A stretch of 64,000 bases of DNA, from positions 1,001,567 through 1,065,566 of the forward strand of contig OZ037931.1 of the NCBI GenBank assembly GCA_964035575.1, written 5' to 3'. The notes beneath the pieces were generated by a model. The model was not told the origin of the DNA. It saw only the letters and a program-made list of their open reading frames with translations, and made no database searches. Below, one piece after another: positions 13,701 to 24,440 of the stretch (positions are counted from its first letter, which is position 1; each line of letters opens with the position of its first letter). The translations under genes and the position numbers were made by a program. Origin of the DNA: Rhynchopus sp. YZ270_cl-10 (taxonomy: Eukaryota; Euglenozoa; Diplonemea; Diplonemida; Diplonemidae).

Positions 13701-16700
13701 TGAACGAACTCTTCCCAAGCTACATCGACAGCTTCGAGACGGAGAAGAAGAAGGACGACGACAGCGCTTCGGAAGAGGAGCCTGAGAAGGCCGACGACGA
13801 CACTATTGCGTACGACGTGCGCCGCATGCGTGACACGATGCTCGGCAAGGGCGAGCTGCTGGACGTGGTCCTGCAGTATGTGTGCATGGTGTCCGACTCT
13901 GTCAAGCTCCGCTTCACACACGAGTCTGCTGACTCTGTTGTCTTCAGCGTGCCGAAGTCGAAGAAGAGGCGCAACAGAAACGCAAAGAACAATGCAGAGA
14001 AGGTGAACAAAGCACGCATGCAGCTGATGGCATCGTCCGACCAGCTTGAGGAGGACGCCATGCCTGAGGTGCCTGCACCAGATCTGGTCGTCGCAAACGA
14101 GCTTCTCGACGCACCGTCCACTGAGATTGTGCGTCGCCGTCTGCAGCCCTCAGCCCTTCGCGAGCGTCTGTCGCAGAGCAACATCGCTGCGTCGTACTCC
14201 CTCATGTCTGCTATCGACTCCACGTTCGACGTGTCGCAGCCCGCTGCCCACATGCTCCTGCGTGAGACGACCCACCTCCCGTGCCTGGCGTACTCGTTCC
14301 TGATGACGAAGCGTGGCAATGAGTCTGCACAGAAGGCGTCGCCGTCGTCAGACGTGACGGAGAAGATCCGCACCGGCTTCAACATCTACAAGGAAGCGGA
14401 CCTGGCGGAGGCCACACACGGGCTTGCCTCAGTGGCACCGCTTCTGCACCGGGTCGAGGAGCTGCTTGTGGAGTTCCCCGAACACCCGCCGCTGCTCAGC
14501 CTGCAGGACATCATCAAACGTGTGCTGCTCATGAACCCGCGCACCGACCCGCTGATGAAGATCCTCCAGGGCACGGAGCTCGTCCTGAAGAACAGCCACG
14601 AATGGGAGACATCTGCACACAAGGGCGTCTCCATTGCTGAGCACATCAAGCGGATTGGCTCTGCAGTGCTGCGGTGGAGGAGACTGGAGCTGCACTGCTG
14701 GCCGCACTTGCTGCACTCGCGACGCAGGGAGAAGGAGGAGCACGCATGCAGGCATGCCTTCACGTTGTGGGGCCTTGTACAGAACGCGATGATCGGTGAC
14801 GAGCACGAAGTATCGGACATGTGGGGCCCGGTCATGGCGTTTGTCACGGACACCACGTTTGCTGAGTTTGACCTGCGCGTCAGACTGCTCTCTGCACACG
14901 GACAGAGACTGGCGCTTGCCATTGCCGACGGTGGGTCTGCAGACACACCCACGTGCAGGGTGCTGTGCAACATCTTCCTCAACGCAGCAGCGTACTTTGG
15001 CACCTTCCTTAAGGAGTTCCAAGACTCCTTCTCCACCGAGAGCAAGGTCATCCGCAAGCGTCTGTCTGAGTTTATCAAGATCCAGCGCTGGGAGGACGCG
15101 AACTACTACGCGCTGATGGCGTCCACAAGCAAGAGTCACCGAGAGATCGCGAAGGTGCTGCGCCTGTGGGACGTGGTCCTGCACAAGGGCATGGTGCCCT
15201 TCCTCGCCAGGCAGGAGGACAAGCTTGACGAGAGGCTTGTTCTTGTGGACGAAGGCGGTGTGGTGCCGCCACCACTCGTGAACAAGCAGAAGGGCGTGCA
15301 GCACAAGAAGCGCAAGAAGAAGGAGAAGGAGTCTGCAGGCGGTGCGAAGGACGCAAAGGACACATCTGCCCGTCTCGACGACGACGAGGACGAGCCTGTC
15401 TCACCATTCAACGTTGCACTCACAGACGCGGCAGCTACACTGACTGAGGAACTCCCAACGGAGTTTGCGACTGTGAAGAACATCATCACCGTCGCAGGCA
15501 ACGTGACCACGATGTGCGACCAGATCACAAGCCGTGTTGCCGACCTGATGCCGCCCAGCAAGGCGAAGAAGACGGAGAAGCAGCGTGCACTGAAGACGCT
15601 TCTCGACGCCATCAAGGACGAAGGCATCGAGGACAGGAACGGCGTGGACAGGTACTGGCGTGAGGGGGCTGCCTTCGAGAGCACGTTCTACTGCATCGAG
15701 CTGTCCCTTGCGGCGGAGGGCAAGAACGTCTGGCCCTCTTCCAACGGCCTGCGCGAGCGTCTGCTGTGGATGACTGCGGAGCGCGACTACTACAGGTCCA
15801 TCACAGCAATGCGGCGCTTGGGGCGTGCCTACGTGGCACCCAACGGCGACATCAACGAGGCACAGGTCATGCGCATGCGTATTGGGATCAACCAGCTATT
15901 CGACGGTACGAAGCAGCAGCGCTCGCACACGATCCCTTCACTTGCGCAGCGGCTGTCTGCGTTCAACACACTCTTCACGGCTGCAGACGAGAACCGCAAG
16001 CCCACGAAGGTGCCCGAGATTGCTGTGTTCGAAAGCGCGCTGCGTGAAGTGTGCGAGGTGACGACAAACTGCCTCAACCACGCATCCGGTCTGCAGCAGG
16101 TGGTTGGCTTGGACGGGCTGCCTGTTGACGGTGCTGAGGGACACCTCCGCATGGAAGACATGGCCGCACGCTCGCCACTGCAGCAGATCCTTGCTGCCTG
16201 CGAGTCTGCTGTGGGAGCACTCCGCACTGCGACAAACAAGCCTGAGCTGCGCACTGTCGTCTCTGGTCTGCGCACCCGCATCACCCACATCGAGACGTCG
16301 ACGAAGCACGCCATGGCGTCGGGTGTTGCACAGACTGTCATCCGCCACTGCCTTGCTGCGTCCAAGATCTTCAAGGACGCTGCGCCGCTTGCTAAATGCT
16401 GCGACCAGGTGGCCGATGTGTGCAAAGCGATGCAGGAGCTTGTCGAGACCACAGACGGGCACAGCACCCTCATGGAGTGCAACCGCCTCTCGAAGGAGAT
16501 GCAGCTCGAGGCTGGCACAAAGGTGCTCCTTGGCGCTGCGGCGGAGATCGCGGCCGACCCCTCCCTCAAGGCCTCCCTCCCGTGGGAGGCCATCGCCGAC
16601 GCACAGCACGTCACCGAACACCTCTTCAGAAGCTCCATCCAGTACCACTGCGCCAGCGCACGCCTCACACTGCTCCTAGCACGTCTCTACGGAACACTTC

Positions 16701-19700
16701 TCAAGAAGGGCTACTGTGGGCAGAAGGACGAAGAGGAAGGCGAAGGTGAGGGCGACGAGAAGGGCGACTTCCAGGAGGGCACCGGTATGGACGACGGCGA
16801 GGGCAAGAAGGATGTGTCCGACGAGATTGAGAACGAGGACCAGATCCTGTCTGCGAAGGACCAGGAGCAGGAGGAGGGCGAGGAGAAGCAGAAGGAGGAG
16901 AAACAGGACGAGGAGGAGGAGGACAACGCTCTTGACGTCACGAACGACTTCGCAGGCGACCTTGAGGACGCAAAGAAGAACGAGCCTGAGGAGGACGACG
17001 AAGACCAAGACGACGAGTCTATGTCCAAGGAGGAGGCTGAGGTCGACGGCGAGGACCAAGAGGAGACGAAGGGCGAGCAGCACCAGGACGACAATGAGAA
17101 CCTGCGTGACGCGGAGAACGAGAAGAAGCACGAAAAGATGGACGACGACGAGTTCACGGACGAGGACAACAAGCAGGACGAGGAGGAGAACAAGGAAGAC
17201 GAGGAGGACGGTGGGTGGAACAACAACGAGCTCGACGACAAGATGGACGACAAGGACGACAAAGGGTCGCAGGAGGGCGAGCTTGCAGCCAAGGACGGTG
17301 GCCTTGATGATGAGGGCGACGACGACGGCGACGGCGGCTCAGACGGCGGGAGCGACAGCGAGCAGGACGACGACGAGAAGGATGACGACCAGGAAGAGGA
17401 CTCTGGTGGTGAGGGCGACGCTGAACAGCAGAAGGATGTGAACGAAGATGCTGATGCCGAAGACTCGAAGGACGACGACAAAGTGGACGAAGACGGCGAG
17501 AACGAAGTGAACCCCAACGGCGAACAGGAGGAGGGCGACGACGCCTCGCAGGGCACTGCGGACGAGGAGGGCGACGACATGGATGGGAAAGACATCCCCG
17601 ATCAGCAGAAGGGTGCCGACCAGGGCATCGACGACGGGCGTGCGGGTGAGGACGACACCGCACAGCGTGACGACGAGAAGGAACCTCAGAGCAAGAAGGG
17701 CGAAGAGGAGCAGGCACCTGTCGACCAAATGCAGGACTCTGCGACAGGCGAGACGATGACCCAAGCTAAGCAGGGTGCACGTTCGCAGACGAACAAGGAA
17801 GCTGATCACAACGAGGACAAGAAGGAGAGCCAAGCACAGGAGCAGCAGGACGACAAGAAGCAGCAACAGGAGAAGAGCAAGAAGGAGTCTGCTGCTGACC
17901 CGTTCAAGGCGCTGGGCCAGCTTCTTGAGAAGATGCAGGACCGCATCCGTGCTGAGGACTCAGGCAGAAAGGAAGAGAACGACGACCAGGACGACGGCAT
18001 GGACGTCGAGGCTGATGAGCACGAGATTGCTCCGAAGGATGCCGACACCGAGCAGCACGGCCAGGCAGCTGTCAAGGAAGACGACGACATCGAGAAGATG
18101 GAGCAAGAGGACTTCACAAAAGACCCTGAAAAGGACGCTGAGAAAGAGGGCGACGACCAGATGGAGCAGGACAAGGAGGAGAAGGAGAAGGAGGACGCGG
18201 AGGACGAGGAGGATGAGGATGCTGGCAAGCCTAAGCAGCAGAGCAGGAGCGGTGGCAAGAAGAGCAAGAAGCCTGGCAAGCAGACCGCCGACGAGCTGGC
18301 AGACAGCGACATGGAGGTATACAGAAGACACCCTTAACCCACCACACACCACACCACCACATTGGGCTATACTCCGTTCAGGCGTTACCCACTCTAAATC
18401 CGTTATCAAACACACACCACACCACCACTTCCAGGTCGACGAGGAGGCAGAAGAGGAAGACGAGGCAACAATCCTTGCACGTGGCGAGGACCTCTGGGGT
18501 GAAATGGAACCCAGCGTGACGCCCCTTGCGCACGAGCTTGCACAGCACCTGCGTCTGCTGCTCGAGCCCTCGAAGACCGACCGCCTGAAGGGCGACTACA
18601 AGACCGGGAAGAGGTTGAACATGAAGAAGGTCATCGGGTACATCGCGAGTGGCTTCAAGAAGGACAAGATCTGGATGCGCCGCACGAAGCCCTCGTCGAG
18701 AGAGTACCAGATCATCATGGCCATCGACGACTCGTCCTCCATGTCGTGCAACCTGGCTGGTAAGTGTGCGCTCCAGGCGCTTGCGGTGCTTACGAAGGCA
18801 ATGGCGATTGTCGAGGCCGGGCAGGTTGCTGTGGCGCGCTTCGGAAATGACGTTGAGTTCCTGCGCACCTTTGATGACCCTCTGACGCTTGACTGTGCGA
18901 CACCCACCCTTGGGCGCTTCCGCTTCGATCAAAACGAAACAAATGTGAGTAAAATGATGGAGGACGGACTGCAGATGTTCGACGAAGCGAAGATGCAGCG
19001 TGGGCCCAGCAACAGAAGCACGACGGACCTGCTGCAGCTTATGTTCATTGTCAGCGACGGGAAGATTCAGCGCCAGTACCGTGAGCACATCAAGAAGCTT
19101 GTCTGCCGTGCCCAGGTATGTCCGATAGCAGCAAACATTTCATGAGGAATTAGCAAAAAAAAACAACTGATTTTTAAACCACACCTTCTCACTTCAGGAA
19201 AACAACCAGCTTGTTGTATTTGTCATTCTCGACGACGCACCCAAGCAGCAGGACGTCGTGCCTGAGCCTGACCTGGAGGCAGAGAAGGATATGACAGCAG
19301 CAGCGAAGATGCGGAAACGGTATGTGTTTTGTTTGACACATGAACACAGCACACACCAACGTCGGTCGTGTAGAATGTAATAAGAAGTGTAAAATACTAA
19401 CAAGCCAATGGTCCCAGGTTCGAGTCCTGTCACGACCACTTTTCTTTGTTTTGTATGGGCTACATTCCGACTGCTAGGGATAACCCACACACGTTTTCAC
19501 ACCATGCTAAACTACCACCTAACACACATCGCAGGAGAGCCGAGAGGAAGAGCAGAGAAAAGAAGCAGTACGAATCCATCCTTCAGATGGTGGATGTGTC
19601 CTTCCAGCCCAACGGCCAGATGCTCATGACCCCCTTCATGGAGGGCTTCCCGTTCCCGTTCTACGTCGTTGTGAACAGCCTGGAGGAGGTATGCCTTGTG

Positions 19701-19873
19701 GGGGGTTTTCTTTTCGTCCTGGATGGATACAATCAACAAACAACAAACAACGAATAAATAAAGAAGGGGAGGGGTATTTCATTTTTGCCTATCATCATAA
19801 ATCATCATCACAGCTGCCAACGGTGCTCTCCGATGCTCTCGCTCAGTGGTTTGAAATGGCGCAGGGGATCTAG
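4799..19873 (+). CDS. MDN1: Midasin, dynein-like AAA ATPase of 60S ribosome biogenesis
   Basis: Midasin (Rea1/Mdn1) uses six tandem AAA modules to drive its MIDAS domain, which pulls assembly factors (Ytm1, Rsa4 in yeast) off nucleolar and nuclear pre-60S particles. Five exons restore one frame: 4799-18316, 18435-19115, 19198-19319, 19535-19688 and 19814-19873. This gives about 4844 aa, close to the yeast protein (about 4900). Walker A motifs lie near residues 89 (GSVGSGKTT), 431 (GETGVGKTY), 866 (GPTAAGKTS), 1172 (GETGGGKTT), 1498 (GSPGVGKTT) and 1806 (GPSGAGKTS). Each is followed by a LDE/LDD-type Walker B. A long helical linker then leads to a D/E/K/Q-rich region encoded by about 16720-18310. 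The MIDAS domain begins in exon 2, with DDSSSMS (DxSxS) at about 18727 and VSDG at about 19054. The protein ends LPTVLSDALAQWFEMAQGI, the usual midasin tail. All intron donors are GTATRY. Confidence 0.97.
19364..19438 (+). other. Degenerate tRNA-like sequence inside midasin intron 3
   Basis: A 75-nt segment has a perfect 7-bp acceptor stem (GGTCGTG at 19364-19370 with CACGACC at 19431-19437) followed by discriminator A. It also has a T-arm with the exact B-box GGTTCGAGTCC and four of five T-stem pairs. The spacing equals that of a normal tRNA. The middle (19371-19410) does not form a convincing D-arm or a 5-bp anticodon stem, and no anticodon can be called. It lies wholly within the 215-nt intron 19320-19534. 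It could be a decayed tRNA gene, a tRNA-derived SINE head, or a strongly non-canonical tRNA. Confidence 0.45.
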
Positions 19874-20780
19874 ATGCATGTGATAACGTCATGTTATTAT
19901 TGGTACACAAAGTGAAAATCGAAGTGTTTTTTTGCAATAAACACTTCGTTTTCTGAGAGAAAAATAAAAAGTTTCGGCAAGAAAAAGCCGTTTTTTTGCA
20001 GTTTTCATTTTGCGATGTCAAGAAAGAAGGTGTCCAAAATGGGAGGTTAACAAAAAAAACCTCAATGAAAAAAAGAAAAGTATAGTGGAGCTCATCCTCG
20101 GGTGTCTACACTAATACAAAACCAAGTTTTCAGAAAAAAAGAAAAAAAGAAAACACAATTATCATCTGTTGTGTTCGACGTTATTTCGTTCACTTTACGT
20201 TAGTCAACCTTTTCCTGTTTCTTACGTTCATTGCTTTTCTTGATGTTTTATTTTTTCTTTGTAGATGTGTGCATACGAGAGGCACGTTCATCTTACCAGT
20301 TTTCTTTTGTTGATTTTTTTTTATCTTCGCTTTTTTATTGCTGCTTTCAGCATGTCAGTGTACACCTTGTGATGGGCCTTCTGCAAACCCTTTCAGTCTT
20401 ATGGGCATCGCTTTTCTTTTTTTCGCACAAAAAAAGTGTGTGCAACTCATAGGGTTTGGGGCGTCTTTCAGGTGACTAAGTTTTGTGAGGCTTAGGTCCA
20501 CCCTTCAAATTTGTCTTTCTTTTCATTTTTTTTTGGGTACCGGGGTCAGGGGGTTGTGTTGTGTTTATATCATGAAACGGAGAAATCAAAAAAAAAGAAC
20601 AGTTATCAGCTACGTTACGTTATCATCACTCAAAAAAAAAACCTACGGAGAAAGCGCACACAAGACAATATTGGGTCTTGCCTGGAAAGAAAACACCATT
20701 GCTTTTTTAAACCCTTCCTTCACTCTCCCCCCCCCCCATCTCCCCCTACTCTGCTCCCCACCCACACCTACCCACCAGCA
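19874..20780. other. AT-rich intergenic spacer
   Basis: About 900 nt with many A and T runs and no convincing gene on either strand. Apart from the hairpin at 19920-19948, nothing stands out. The last 80 nt are C-rich (poly-C/CCACC), resembling the leaders of other genes here. Confidence 0.6.
19920..19948 (+). terminator. Hairpin with AATAAA after midasin stop
   Basis: About 47 nt after the midasin stop there is a perfect 10-bp inverted repeat (CGAAGTGTTT at 19920-19929 and AAACACTTCG at 19939-19948). AATAAA (19936-19941) overlaps its loop and right arm. This is a plausible 3'-end processing signal, but only one such structure is seen. Confidence 0.35.
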
Positions 20781-22112
20781 ATGGAACCACGGGCGGTGTC
20801 TGTTGACGATGCAGTTGAGGCTGAGGAGGCACCAGTACACATAGTCGGTGCGGTTAAGACATCAGTCAACCCAGGGAACGTTGAAGTCGACTGGTGGGGG
20901 TTGTATCTGTGGAAGAAAGATGAGGGTCCTCCCTCTGCAGTGCGCGTCACGAATGCCAACCCCCTGACGGTATGCTCACTGAGCGAGCCGCGCACAGAAG
21001 TGGCCACGACCTACGACACGCTGGTCCCGCTTTGGGAGTCCGTGGAGATGAAGGCCGCAGGCACGCACATCGAGCTTGTGGACCGTGAGGACGACCACAT
21101 TGTGGTCTTCCCTGTGTTCGAGGACAATACTGTCACGTACACCGTGAACGGCACACAGCGCTCAGCGTTCACTTCGCTGCAACTCAGAGACGACGACGCC
21201 TTCCACCCAAGCCTTGTCTTCGTGAAGGCGAACATGCAGCGCGAGGTGCCCCTCCCGCTCAACTTCCACCCCATCATCCACCCCCTGCGGAGGCTCCTTG
21301 ATGCATGCGCAGTGTCGCACAACCTAGGAAAGGAAGTGGTATGTCCAAAACGACCCTTTGATGCTTACTGTTTGCAGTAATGTGAATCTTCTTATCTTGT
21401 AGAAAAAAAATTAATGTACACAAAAAAACAGCCGAACATAGTCGGGAAGTGGAGGAAGGTACCCCTGCCAGGAAGCTTGGGTCTGCAGTACTGGAGGTGC
21501 GCCGCAGAGAAGATTGCAAGCCTGCGTGGACCCACGAAGGAAGAGATCCGCGAGGAGATGCTTCTCGGGAACGTGGGCAACCACGACAACACAGGGAACC
21601 CTGCGTACGAACGCCTGCGAGCAAACCTCGCGAGAGAGGGCCTGCGCGAGGTGGAGATGGCAGGCGACGGGCACTGCCAGTTCCGAAGCGTCGCGCACTT
21701 CCACTTTGGGACAACCACAGAATTTGAACGCGTGCGCACGGAGGTAACACAATTCATGAAGCTGCACGGCGACAGCTACGCGCCGTTCTGTGCAGAGGCT
21801 TCTTATGATGTGTACTTGGAGCACATGGCGGACCTGCGCCGCATCCCTGCGTGTTGGGGTGACCACCTCACGCTGCAGGCTGCCGCAGATCTGTACAACG
21901 TGACCTTCATAGTGGTGACCAGCAGCGAGGACTCTCCGACCCACCGTGTGCGGCCTAACCAGGAGTTCAAACACTCGGCAACGCCTGCAGAGGTGTGGCT
22001 GTCGTACTTCGAAGGGGCGAATGCGATGCACTACAACGCAACTGAGCCCCTCAAAAAAAGCGCCCCAGTCGTGCCCGATGTTGCAGAGGCGGAAATTGTC
22101 TGCGTGACGTAG
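20781..22112 (+). CDS. OTU-family cysteine protease (deubiquitinase), two exons
   Basis: Exons 20781-21338 and 21432-22112 join in phase 0 across a 93-nt intron (GTATGT...ACAG), giving 412 aa. Nearer AG acceptors at 21376 and 21402 would not restore the frame. The C-terminal half is an OTU domain. The catalytic segment is AGDGHCQFRSVAHF with nucleophile Cys268 and its preceding Asp. A WGDHLTLQAAADLYNVTFIVV segment follows, and the catalytic His386 lies in EGANAMHYNA. OTU proteases cleave ubiquitin or ubiquitin-like chains. The N-terminal 186 residues form an unrecognised, probably beta-rich domain (WWGLYLWKK, VVFPVFEDNTVTYTV). The start at 20781 follows a C-rich leader typical of genes here. 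This host gene looks distinct from the OTU domains in the LINE downstream. Confidence 0.88.
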
Positions 22113-22366
22113 GATTGCCTAGCCTGGCCTCGTGTTGTTGTTTCGTAGCTAAGCTGTTTGCACGAGAGGTGTTCATCTTACAAGTATTTTGTTTTCACTC
22201 TATCCTGCTTCGAAGAGTGTGTCTTCGAGTGAGAAATGTTCTCACGCAAAGTCTATCCCCAATTGTACAGCTTCGTTTCTTTTTGTTAGTTGAAAACCCT
22301 GAAAACCAAAAAACAACCACTTTGCAGGAGTACAAAAATAAAGTATCTGCCAAATAAACAATAATA
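22113..22366. other. Short AT-rich spacer
   Basis: A 254-nt spacer between the OTU gene and the next gene, with an AATAAA at 22337-22342. No other feature is seen. Confidence 0.5.
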
Positions 22367-24108
22367 ATGGCGGAATGCAGAACACCAGACGGACGTCTGT
22401 ACAGGCCGATTGGTGATTACGAAACGCCGCTTGCGTGCCAAAATGTTCCGGTATGTACTCCGAAGGGGTTCTTTGTTTGTTGTACGGCTGTTGTGTTTCA
22501 AGTACGTCAGCTTTTTTTCCCCCGAGACAACTGCCTTGCAAAGGTTGTAGGGAGATGAAAACGTATCTGAGTGTGCCCGACTTTTTGGTGAGAGTGATGT
22601 AAACACGACACAACTTATCCACAGTAAAGTTTTTGATTTTTGTCCCTCCACAAAAAAGGTACTCCACAAAATTCTGGTTCGAACTAATCCAAAAATGTGC
22701 GGAGAAAGTCCTTGCATGCCATCACGTTTTTCTTCCTCAAGTAACCTGACTTTGTTCTTGTCAAAACGTGTGAGTGAATCACGAGAACAGTTCCAGCGAG
22801 ACTCTAACTCAGGATGTACAGCAAAGAGATCTCTGAACGAAGCTTCATTAGTTATTGTTTTAGAAGCAATAACGTACGCAAGACGGCATTTGCGGGTTTG
22901 CGGAAAACCACCGACCTTGTTACGAACACGGTCTCCTCCCTGTCGTCCTTCTTCTTAATGGTCCTGGCCATCTGACTGAGAATACTCAGGGTTGATCTTA
23001 TTGAACACAGTCGACGGCGTGTGCAGAAAATCCATCACACCACGGAATATCCGGAATATTCGGTAAAACTCCCGAACCGTGCACTCGCCCTTGACCACCA
23101 GCGTCGCTCCTTCCAAATCGAACTCCATGCCCACAGTAGCTTTTCTGTCCCCTGTGGCAACACTTACTGTCGCTACATCAACTGTTTCCGGGTTTCATGC
23201 ATAACGTCATACCTTATCCCCTGTGTGTGTGTTTGTGATGTAGTGTAGGTAAATGATTCAGGAGGAGGGTTGCTCTGTCTACCGGTGTAGTTTTTCCTTT
23301 TCAAAAGGGGAGGAGGAGACCTCTGCTCCTCCCCAGCAAATACATGCGCTACCAGCTGGCTTTTTTGTATTCCACGTTTGTTTCAGATAACACACATCTT
23401 CATTTTATCTTTGTTTTCCTCTACACCACACGCACAACACAGGGTCAGCGCGAAGCCACACCTAAACGCAAGAAGGTGAGCGGGCTGTTCGGGAAGGCAC
23501 CACGGAAGGAGAAGATCTGCAAGAACCGTGTCAAGGTGGAGCGGGTCACCCTCGTACGCGACGATATGTGCACACCCCCTGCGCGGAAGTGCGAGCTGTC
23601 ACCTCTCAACAACGAACTGCTGCAGGCACTGGAGAAGAAAGAAAGCCAACCGCAGAGAGACGACCTTGTGAGCAAGACGCTCTTTTCGACGCCGTCCCCT
23701 GTCAAAAGGAAACGCGAGCGAGACGAACGGAAAGCCAAGAAGGCGGAGCAAGCTCGACTGAAGAAGCTGCAGGAGTCGCCCAGCAAGTACACCGGGGCCG
23801 AGTGCGTGCAGCAGATCATCGACCAGGCGAAGCAGAACTACGTTTGGGAGGGCTTCCCCGAGTTCGGTATTGACTACGTGGAGAAGCACCTCGCAGAGTT
23901 GGGCATCGACGTCGACGCAGACATGGACGCCTTGGGCGAGGCTGAGGAAGTTGTGCTCCCAGACTTTAGCGACGAAGACGAAGAGTCCGAAGACAACAAC
24001 TCGCTCGACTCAGACGAAGACCCCGACTTCATCGAAATCGAAGGCATTCTCTACCCACGCCTTCCGGAGCCGCCACCGAGGGAGCGTCCGCCCCCACCTA
24101 TTTGGTGA
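22367..24108 (+). CDS. Small basic/acidic protein, probably nuclear (two exons)
   Basis: Exon 1 (22367-22450, 28 codons) starts MAECRTPDGRLYRPIGDYET and ends at a GTATGT donor. The best in-phase acceptor is the CA-rich ACACAG at 23437-23442, so exon 2 is 23443-24108 and the intron is 992 nt, by far the longest here. The protein is about 249 aa. Exon 2 opens with Lys/Arg-rich sequence (TPKRKKVSGLFGKAPRKEK), has an SPVKRKRERDERKAKKAE stretch resembling a nuclear localisation signal, then a mixed segment (GAECVQQIIDQAKQNYVWEG). It ends in an acidic Ser/Asp/Glu tail and a Pro-rich C-terminus. I do not recognise the family. An alternative is that exon 2 starts at its own ATG at 23344, but the hydrophobic leader this adds looks like intron sequence. 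Confidence 0.6.
22690..23200 (-). mobile_element. Antisense coding-like debris inside an intron, possibly hAT-related
   Basis: Two stretches on the minus strand read like protein despite lying inside the 992-nt intron. One (about 23190-22958) contains MEFDLEGATLVVKGECTV and YRIFRIFRGVMDFLHTPSTV, then stops. The other (about 22950-22690) contains KCRLAYVIASKTITNEASF and SRDSLTRFDKNKVRLLEEE. The second pattern (F-x-P spacing, then SRxxL before a helix) loosely recalls the central part of hAT-family transposases. Family assignment is weak; what is clear is GC-richer, coding-like sequence of foreign appearance that explains the long intron. Confidence 0.3.
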
Positions 24109-24440
24109 TCCCCCAACGGGAAATAGATGTTTCAAAATGAACGAAAAGAAACGAAAAAAAGGCCCGTTCTCGGGAGAGTTTTGCGAGTTTTACTTGCGAT
24201 GTTTCTCAAATGGTGTTTTTCAACATTTTTCAAGGTGACCAAGCGGCACGTTGAGGCTTGAGGTTCATAAAAAAAAAACTGTGTTTTTAGCACCAAAACT
24301 AAAGGGTGCAATAGATTAGAATATTTCAATAAAAGCGTAGCCTCCCTCCTTTTGTTCTGCCTTTTGACTCTTGGTGTGGTTCCACTCCACAAAACGGCAA
24401 CCACACAACAGAGACTAACACACCACACAGTAAAAAAAAA
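24109..24440. other. AT-rich intergenic spacer
   Basis: A 332-nt spacer with A and T runs and an AATAAA near 24328, likely the 3' region of the upstream gene. The last 60 nt are CA-rich leader before the CBS start codon. No other gene is seen. Confidence 0.5.

Noticed and set aside
16711-17595. Ser/Pro-rich minus-strand ORF opposite the midasin acidic region
   Set aside because: It is the complement of GAC/GAG/AAG repeats and has no independent support.
19364-19438. Annotating a functional tRNA gene
   Set aside because: There is no D-arm or anticodon stem, and no anticodon can be assigned.
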